A DNA stretch of 11,501 nt from JAAEQD01 sp964521815 (GTDB lineage: Bacteria; Zixibacteria; MSB-5A5; UBA10806; 4484-95): contig CAZFSN010000100.1 in the NCBI GenBank assembly GCA_964521815.1, forward strand, positions 1 through 11,501, given 5' to 3'. Numbering within the stretch: the first letter of the stretch is position 1; each line of letters opens with the position of its first letter. The notes beneath the pieces were generated by a model. That model saw nothing but the letters and a program-made list of their open reading frames with translations, did no database searches and was not told where the DNA came from. The position numbers and the translations under genes were made by a program. Positions 6,681 to 11,501 of the stretch are shown here, piece after piece.

Positions 6681-8676
6681 AACTCATCACTCCTTTGATT
6701 TCCCTGAATATCTGCTCATCGGTAAACAGGTTTTGCTGAAGCGCTCCAGATGGGCAAGCCGCCACGCATGTTCCGCAACCTTTGCACAGCGCGCCATTAA
6801 CTGCGGCTATGTTTTTAATTTTATCATAGCTGATAGCGCTAAAAGGACAGAGCCCGATGCAGGTTTTACAGCCTGAGCATAATTCATCCTGTATAGAGGC
6901 GGTGTTGGGTTCGAGCTCAACATAACCTCTATCAATAAGCGCCATAGCCTCAGCGGCTGCGGCGCCGGCCTGAGCTACGCAATCGGGGATATCTTTCGGG
7001 CCCTGACAGGCTCCCGCCAGATAAACGCCATCGGTGAATGTCGAAACAGGAGCCAGTTTGGGATGACGTTCCAAAAACCAACCCTCTTTACTGCAACTGA
7101 TATTGAACATCCGCCGAACATCATCGGCATCGGGTTGCGCTTCCAGGCCAACCGATAAGACAACCATATCGACCGGGATTCGGCGAACAGCGCCGATTAA
7201 GGTATCTTCCGCCCTAATAATCAGCTTGCCTTCCTCTTCCGGTTTCATGGTCCAGTCGCTGATTTCCGCTACTCGGCCGCGGATAAAATGCACATTTTCA
7301 TTCAGAAGCTTTTCGTAGAATTCTTCGTAACCTTTTCCGGGAGTTCGCATGTCGATATAGAAATTGTAAACTTCCGCGTGCGTACGCTCTCTGATAAGGT
7401 GAGCCAGTTTCAAAGAATACATACAGCAAACCCGCGAACAGTATTTGTTCGTGTGGTTATCGCGGCTGCCCACGCAATGGACGATGCCAACGGTCTTGGG
7501 TGGTTCGCCATTTTTGAGGACGACCTCGCCGCCGGATGGTCCGGAGGCGTTGACCATGCGCTCGACTTCCAGACTGGTATATATATTGGGGTACTTGCCA
7601 TAACCATAGCGCGGTATACGTTTGGCATCGAATGTCTTAAAACCGGTAGCCAGAATTATGGCCCCGACCTCAATTTCTTTTATCTCTTCTGTTTGTTTTA
7701 AATTAATCGCGTTTCGTTCGCAGGCGTCCACGCAGTATTTTTTACATTTCCCGGTCTTGAATTCCAGACAGGATTTATCATCGATAACCGCTACCAGCGG
7801 CGTGGCCTGCGGGAAAGGGATATATATCGGTTTGCGCTTGCTTAAGCCGACATTGAACTCATCAGCGACTTTGCCCTTTTTGAAAATGCAGGCCTCGATA
7901 CAGTCGTAACAACCGACACAAAGGTTTTCATCGACATAACGAGGTTTGCGTTTCACCTTGATCTTAAAGTTTCCAACGAAACCTTCGACCCCGACTACTT
8001 CCGAGTAGGTCCACAGCGTAATATTAGGATTGGCCCTGACCGCCGACATCTTGGGCGTAAGGATACAGGCGGCGCAATCGAGTGTGGGGAAAGTTTTATC
8101 GAACTTGGCCATGTGCCCGCCGATTGTCGGTTCCTGTTCGACTAAGTAAACCTGTTTGCCGGAATCGGCCAGGGTCAGCGCGGCATGTATGCCTGAAATC
8201 CCGCCGCCAACTATTAAAACATCCGGATGGACAGGCACTTTAGTTCTTTGCAATGGTTGATGTAATGATACGCGTTCGACCGCCGCCGCTACCAGAGCCA
8301 TCGCTTTTTCCGTACCGGCTTCTTTATCGAAAGTCACCCAGCTCACATGTTCGCGAATGTTAGCCATTTGAAAGAGGAACGGATTGTTATCGGCACTGGC
8401 AACCGCCCGGCGAAAAGTCGCCTCGTGCATAAGCGGGGAACAGGAGGCTACCACTACCCGATCAATCAAGCCGTCGCGCAAATCCTGCTGAATCAGTTCC
8501 TGACCCGGATCGGAACACATGAATTTGTATTCTCTGGAAACCGTGACATTGGGCAGGTTCTTGGCAAATTCAACTGTCTTGAGGATATCCACTTTGCTGG
8601 AAATATTAATTCCGCAATGGCAAATATAGACGCCGATTTTAGGCGCGCCGTTAGATGAGTTCTTAACTGTGGACAT
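6673..8676 (-). CDS. hdrA: Heterodisulfide reductase subunit A (electron-bifurcating flavoprotein)
   Basis: A 667-aa FAD protein, close to the usual 650-660 aa. In methanogens it is the site of flavin-based electron bifurcation. Visible from the N-terminus: IGVYICHCG (14-22) with C54 and C79, the N-terminal iron-sulfur domain; the Rossmann motif VGGGISG (156-162) and VEQEPTIGGHM (179-189) for FAD; C201 and C204 in TLDCAAC; an inserted ferredoxin domain with C253/C256/C259/C263 and C303/C311/C315/C319; thioredoxin-reductase-like FAD segments through about 590; and a C-terminal two-cluster ferredoxin, C600/C603/C606/C610 and C631/C634/C637/C641. No Sec codon is seen. It overlaps hdrB by 14 bases, with AGGGAGGT as ribosome-binding site, and mvhD by 8. 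It is expected to accept electrons from MvhD and pass them to ferredoxin and to HdrC/HdrB. All cluster motifs are intact. Confidence 0.97.
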   Translation of the reverse strand: MSTVKNSSNGAPKIGVYICHCGINISSKVDILKTVEFAKNLPNVTVSREYKFMCSDPGQELIQQDLRDGLIDRVVVASCSPLMHEATFRRAVASADNNPFLFQMANIREHVSWVTFDKEAGTEKAMALVAAAVERVSLHQPLQRTKVPVHPDVLIVGGGISGIHAALTLADSGKQVYLVEQEPTIGGHMAKFDKTFPTLDCAACILTPKMSAVRANPNITLWTYSEVVGVEGFVGNFKIKVKRKPRYVDENLCVGCYDCIEACIFKKGKVADEFNVGLSKRKPIYIPFPQATPLVAVIDDKSCLEFKTGKCKKYCVDACERNAINLKQTEEIKEIEVGAIILATGFKTFDAKRIPRYGYGKYPNIYTSLEVERMVNASGPSGGEVVLKNGEPPKTVGIVHCVGSRDNHTNKYCSRVCCMYSLKLAHLIRERTHAEVYNFYIDMRTPGKGYEEFYEKLLNENVHFIRGRVAEISDWTMKPEEEGKLIIRAEDTLIGAVRRIPVDMVVLSVGLEAQPDADDVRRMFNISCSKEGWFLERHPKLAPVSTFTDGVYLAGACQGPKDIPDCVAQAGAAAAEAMALIDRGYVELEPNTASIQDELCSGCKTCIGLCPFSAISYDKIKNIAAVNGALCKGCGTCVAACPSGALQQNLFTDEQIFREIKGVMSYV

Positions 8677-9571
8677 GTTGACCTCCCTGAACCGCTTTGA
8701 CCGATCGTGGGATCTTGAGCGGCGTAAACAGACGGTTCAAACCCAGGCTCTTGGGTGACAAACCAAGTCCAACTCCGATTAGCTGAGTGAAATAAGCCAC
8801 CGGCACATTGATAATTTCACCATAACTTTTCAATATTTCCGCTTGATAGCACTCAAGATTAAATTGGCATAGGGGGCAAGCGGTGGCAACAACATGACAA
8901 CCGCGTTTTTTAGCTTCTTTAAGCAGTATATAACTAAGCCTTAAACCGACTTCCTGAATCGTACCGGTAAGTGATCCGCCGCAACAACGGGTTTTAAGCG
9001 GCCAGTCGACAACCTCGGCTCCCAGCGCCGTCAGTATCTTATCCATAGACTTAGGTTCGTGTTGATTATCGAATTCAGCGTAGGGCCGAACGATCTGACA
9101 GCCGTAATAACAGGCTACCCGTAAACCGGCTAATGGGCTTTTGACTGCTGATGTGATTCGTTCAAGGCCGATATCATTTAATAAAACATCGAGCGGATGC
9201 CGTATTCTAACATGGCCGGAATATTTCAGACCGGCTTGATTTAAAGCCTTGTCTACTTCATTTTTGATATCTTCATGTTCTTCCAGATAAAGCCGGGCTT
9301 TATTTAAACCCAGATAGCAAGCCGCGCAAGGGACTACCAGATTGACCTCGCCTGAACCGCTAAATTGCTGTTCGGCCAGAGCGAAATTCCGGGCCGACAG
9401 AGCGAACGCCTTCAACTCGCTTATGGACATATACGCTGTCGCTCCACAGCAATTCCAGTCATCCAATTCTTTCAAGGGAATCGCCAGAGCTTTGAATACC
9501 GCCAGCATCGATTCCTCATAAGCCCTGCCGGTGCTTTTTAACGAGCATCCTGGATAATAAGCGTAATTCAT
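8663..9571 (-). CDS. hdrB: Heterodisulfide reductase subunit B (catalytic, two CCG domains)
   Basis: A 302-aa subunit with two cysteine-rich CCG domains that hold the non-cubane [4Fe-4S] clusters where disulfides are cleaved (known for methanogen HdrB). Domain 1 ligands are C9 (YPGCS), C41-C42 (WNCCGATAYM), C82 and C85 (VPCAACYLGLN). Domain 2 ligands are C154 and C158 (ACYYGCQIVRP), C196-C197 (TRCCGGSLTGT), C232 and C235 (ACPLCQFNLECYQ). All cysteines needed for both clusters are present, so a catalytically competent disulfide reductase is expected. The substrate cannot be read from the sequence, and CoM-S-S-CoB is unlikely in an LPS-bearing bacterium. It starts in an ATGA overlap with hdrC, behind AGAGGTGA. 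The approximately 30-residue C-terminal tail after QLIGVGLGLSPKSLGLN is not conserved in any way I recognise. Confidence 0.97.
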   Translation of the reverse strand: MNYAYYPGCSLKSTGRAYEESMLAVFKALAIPLKELDDWNCCGATAYMSISELKAFALSARNFALAEQQFSGSGEVNLVVPCAACYLGLNKARLYLEEHEDIKNEVDKALNQAGLKYSGHVRIRHPLDVLLNDIGLERITSAVKSPLAGLRVACYYGCQIVRPYAEFDNQHEPKSMDKILTALGAEVVDWPLKTRCCGGSLTGTIQEVGLRLSYILLKEAKKRGCHVVATACPLCQFNLECYQAEILKSYGEIINVPVAYFTQLIGVGLGLSPKSLGLNRLFTPLKIPRSVKAVQGGQHVHS

Positions 9572-10200
9572 GAGGTCACCTCTTTCAAGCGGGCCAACTC
9601 ATCTTTGCTTTTTACCATATGGACTTTTTCCAGAACTTTCAGCATGCTATGTAATTCATCCTTGCGTTTGATAGATTCTTTTTTCAGGCTGAATCGCCCG
9701 CGGGTTAGGAGTTTCAAGCCCAGGCCGGTTTGTTTGAATAGTTTGAAAGGATTAGTCTTCAGGAATAGACGCAGTATTAAGCGGCCCTCGCTGTTACGCC
9801 CCGACTTTTCGACGTTTTTAAAAAATTCATTGGCCAGCACGGGAATCGGAAAACGCTTGGGGTATACGCCTTCCCTGATCGCCAGTCTCTTGGCGGCATA
9901 CATGATATCCGTCAGCTTGATATCCTTGGGGCACTCGACTGTGCATGAATAACATGACGCGCAAAGCCAGGTAGTGTAACTGTGCAGAACATCAGCCTTA
10001 AAACCCGCCCGGATCATCGCTATAATTTGCCGGGGGGTATAATCCATATATGGGCTGATCGGACACATACCGCTGCAAGTGCCGCATTGAATACAGCTGA
10101 ATAGTTTTTCGCCTTGAGGAATTGACGCGATTTCGCTGGCAAACGCCGGATCAAGCTCTGATTCGTAACGTATCTTACGCCATCCTCGCCATTTTTCCAT
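9568..10200 (-). CDS. hdrC: Heterodisulfide reductase subunit C (two [4Fe-4S] clusters)
   Basis: A 210-aa iron-sulfur protein that relays electrons from HdrA to HdrB. From the chosen start, MEKWRGWRKIRYESELDP leads to C36/C39/C42/C46 (CIQCGTCSGMCP) and C80/C83/C86/C90 (CASCYSCTVECP), two classical [4Fe-4S] motifs. The roughly 100 C-terminal residues are basic and lack cysteines, making the protein somewhat longer than methanogen HdrC (about 185 aa). ATG 10200 is chosen because AAGGAG lies 7 bases before it. The upstream in-frame ATG at 10257 would add 19 residues and has no recognisable ribosome-binding site. It is the first gene of the coupled hdrCBA–mvhDGA block and overlaps hdrB by 4 bases. 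The 221 bp upstream separate it from a porin gene on the same strand. Confidence 0.95.
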   Translation of the reverse strand: MEKWRGWRKIRYESELDPAFASEIASIPQGEKLFSCIQCGTCSGMCPISPYMDYTPRQIIAMIRAGFKADVLHSYTTWLCASCYSCTVECPKDIKLTDIMYAAKRLAIREGVYPKRFPIPVLANEFFKNVEKSGRNSEGRLILRLFLKTNPFKLFKQTGLGLKLLTRGRFSLKKESIKRKDELHSMLKVLEKVHMVKSKDELARLKEVTS

Positions 10201-10207
10201 TGATTTT

Positions 10208-10213
10208 CTCCTT
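10208..10213 (-). promoter_or_regulatory. Shine-Dalgarno that decides the hdrC start
   Basis: On the minus strand AAGGAG lies 7 bases before the ATG at 10200. The alternative upstream ATG at 10257 is preceded by AT-rich sequence with no such match, so the shorter hdrC product is preferred. Confidence 0.75.
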
Positions 10214-10276
10214 ATCTCCTTTGGATTCAGCCATAACGGCTTTAAGTCCAATACCATCTTAATTTATCGATCAAGC

Positions 10277-10330
10277 GACGATTGAACGCGGCTATGCGGC
10301 TATAAACAATAACAGGCTGCTTCAATCGTC
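10277..10330. repeat. 10-bp perfect inverted repeat enclosing a tandem 8-bp repeat
   Basis: GACGATTGAA (10277-10286) and TTCAATCGTC (10321-10330) are perfect inverted copies 34 bases apart. Inside lies a perfect tandem direct repeat, GCGGCTAT twice (10288-10303). It sits 77-130 bases upstream of the preferred hdrC start. It is not followed by a T-run in either direction, so it does not resemble an intrinsic terminator. A protein-binding operator or an RNA stem in the leader would fit. Confidence 0.55.
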
Positions 10331-10421
10331 TTCTAATAATTCCCTCGCTTTTCAAATCATCTTTCCTATATTTTTGACATTCAGGTTTTTCACTTAAATT
10401 TTATTGTCTCCATTACGCTAT

Positions 10422-11501
10422 TCAAAAAGTAAGCTGAAATTGAGATCGTATCAGATAGTCGTTTCTGGTCTCGGAATTACGCGAATGGCGAAGCCGGCCG
10501 AAATCAATCTGCCATTTCAGAAAATGTTCGATGATATATTTATTGAACCCCAGCGTAATTTCCTGTTCACGGTTTACCTTGCCGGCGTTTTGATATTGTT
10601 TGATAACATCAGGATCATCGCCTGAATCTTCGATTAGCCGTTGCGCTCTCGATTTGGCGTAGTTCGTGAGCACATCCCGAAAATCGACAACCGCGTAGCG
10701 AAGGCACACCTCATATGATTTGTCGATGCGGTATGATGTTTGAACCAGGCCACCCAGCATCGTTAATTCGGTTTGCGATGGTTCATTCACATCCGAATAG
10801 CCGGCGTAGCCTGTGCCTGAAAGAGAAACTCCCTGATATTTAACCAGGAACTCCGGGGCGAATCGATAGCGAAAATCCTGAAACTCCGTCGGATCCATAT
10901 CCCAGGCCGCGCTCATACCGACACTATAGCGCAAGTCCCCTCTCTCCGCGTCCGTGCTTGATTGCACCTGGATGTTATTGGCATTACGAGAAATATGTAA
11001 AAACAACTCCGGATGAAATTCGGCTGTCGGGCCGGGATCGACCAAATCAGAAGGATTTACGATCTCCTCAGCATAAACTTTCGGTAAGCCAATTGCGTGT
11101 GACGCGCGCGCGTTGACACCGGTAAACATACCAATTTCATAGCCCCAGGCCAGCGGCTTTTCATAACCATTATGAAACGCGAACCCCATCTGCCGTTCGG
11201 CACCGAAGTACTGGGTAGTTATTGCCCAGTCGATAAAGACCAGACGCTGGAATGACTGTATGCGATAGCGCGTAAATGGAACTTTATACTGCCCGAAACG
11301 AAATTGCAGGCGGTTGTCCAGCTTGTAATTAAAATACAAATCCATCAACTCAAGCGATTTGGGCGCGGTGCTCAAATGCAGTTTAAACGATAGATTCGGA
11401 TCGATTATATCACCCTGCAAGGTAAGCCGAATCCTTCTGGCTTTCATATACAGGCCGGTAGTTCTATCTTTGCCCGATCCATTATCGCGGCTTTCGTAGT
11501 A
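10422..11501 (-). CDS. Outer-membrane beta-barrel porin, Porin_O_P-like (5' end outside window)
   Basis: The frame is open through the window edge, so the Met at 11447 is internal; 359 residues of the C-terminal part are visible. The sequence shows alternating polar/hydrophobic beta-strands separated by charged turns and ends in ...QFQLTF with a terminal phenylalanine, typical of proteins recognised by the BAM machinery. FRFGQYKVPFTRYR followed by FIDWA and GAERQMGFAFHNG resembles the family of phosphate-selective porins O and P. The actual substrate (phosphate, anions or something else) cannot be told. It lies upstream of hdrC on the same strand, 221 bp away, so a functional link to the hydrogenase cluster is not implied. 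Together with lpxB it shows an outer membrane. The signal peptide would lie outside the window. Confidence 0.8.
   Translation of the reverse strand, partial: YYESRDNGSGKDRTTGLYMKARRIRLTLQGDIIDPNLSFKLHLSTAPKSLELMDLYFNYKLDNRLQFRFGQYKVPFTRYRIQSFQRLVFIDWAITTQYFGAERQMGFAFHNGYEKPLAWGYEIGMFTGVNARASHAIGLPKVYAEEIVNPSDLVDPGPTAEFHPELFLHISRNANNIQVQSSTDAERGDLRYSVGMSAAWDMDPTEFQDFRYRFAPEFLVKYQGVSLSGTGYAGYSDVNEPSQTELTMLGGLVQTSYRIDKSYEVCLRYAVVDFRDVLTNYAKSRAQRLIEDSGDDPDVIKQYQNAGKVNREQEITLGFNKYIIEHFLKWQIDFGRLRHSRNSETRNDYLIRSQFQLTF

Larger units (their letters stand above)
10201..10421 (-). promoter_or_regulatory. Leader region of the hdr–mvh–hyp–DsrC-like cluster
   Basis: This is the only sizeable non-coding gap upstream of the cluster, so the operon promoter most likely lies here (inference). 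It has AT-rich stretches and one clear dyad (10277-10330). I find no convincing -35/-10 pair on the minus strand and no GC hairpin with a T-run that would terminate the porin transcript, so read-through from the porin gene cannot be excluded. Confidence 0.45.

Noticed and set aside
7288..7701. A 137-codon plus-strand open frame inside hdrA
   Set aside because: It is a shadow of a well-conserved coding region on the other strand, with no ribosome-binding site or family resemblance.
3728..10200. Methanogenic archaeal origin suggested by hdrABC and mvhADG
   Set aside because: lpxB and a barrel porin flank the cluster, and strong bacterial Shine-Dalgarno sequences are used. Hdr–Mvh is known in anaerobic bacteria.
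10201..10257. Longer hdrC beginning at ATG 10257 (229 aa)
   Set aside because: It has no Shine-Dalgarno sequence, while ATG 10200 has a well-spaced AAGGAG.
10374..10404. TTGACA followed by AT-rich sequence on the plus strand, like a sigma-70 promoter
   Set aside because: The best -10 candidates give a spacing of 14 or 19 bp, and there is no plus-strand gene downstream.
1..11501. CRISPR array, tRNA/rRNA genes, insertion sequences
   Set aside because: No regularly spaced repeats, no tRNA-like cloverleaf or rRNA sequence, and no transposase or terminal repeats were seen. Coding density is high throughout.

Overview
The window carries a compact, one-directional gene cluster for a soluble HdrABC–MvhADG complex (heterodisulfide reductase coupled to a [NiFe] hydrogenase). 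Three hydrogenase maturation genes and two unusual paralogous genes for tandem-domain DsrC-like proteins follow it on the same strand. The 3' part of lpxB (lipid A synthesis) at the left edge and a Porin_O_P-type outer-membrane barrel at the right edge show a Gram-negative, LPS-making bacterium, so Hdr and Mvh here are not in a methanogenic archaeon. The iron-sulfur-rich hydrogenase and flavin electron-bifurcation machinery points to an anaerobe. GC content is moderate. Desulfobacterota, Zixibacteria-like or other deep FCB-type lineages would fit, but the window alone does not settle the taxon.

Layout: 1-645 (+) is the end of lpxB, converging on everything else. All remaining genes are on the minus strand and are transcribed from right to left: partial porin (10422-11501), a 221-bp gap with a 10-bp inverted repeat enclosing a tandem 8-bp repeat, then hdrC, hdrB, hdrA, mvhD, mvhG, mvhA, a hydrogenase maturation protease, hypA, hypB, and the DsrC-like genes at 1438-2097 and 700-1359. 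The six hdr/mvh genes overlap by 1-14 bases, mostly with good Shine-Dalgarno sequences inside the preceding gene, so they are translationally coupled. The protease, hypA, hypB and DsrC-like genes are separated by short gaps (2-78 bp).

How the genes fit together (family knowledge): MvhA oxidises H2 at the NiFe site. Electrons pass through the MvhG clusters and the MvhD [2Fe-2S] cluster to the HdrA FAD, which bifurcates them to a ferredoxin (low potential) and, through HdrC, to the HdrB non-cubane clusters that reduce a disulfide. HypA and HypB deliver nickel, and the protease trims the MvhA C-terminal tail. In methanogens the disulfide is CoM-S-S-CoB; in bacteria the substrate is generally unknown.

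The most interesting part is the distal end. Two 219-residue proteins, about 53% identical by my ungapped count, each contain two fused DsrC/TusE-like domains. DsrC is the physiological disulfide partner of Hdr-like proteins in sulfate reducers. In these proteins the penultimate arm cysteine of DsrC is replaced by tyrosine in domain 1 and the arm is deleted in domain 2. One arm-type cysteine (C94) and three others (C64, C71, C188) are kept at identical positions in both paralogues. They are candidate dedicated thiol partners or regulators of this Hdr–Mvh complex.
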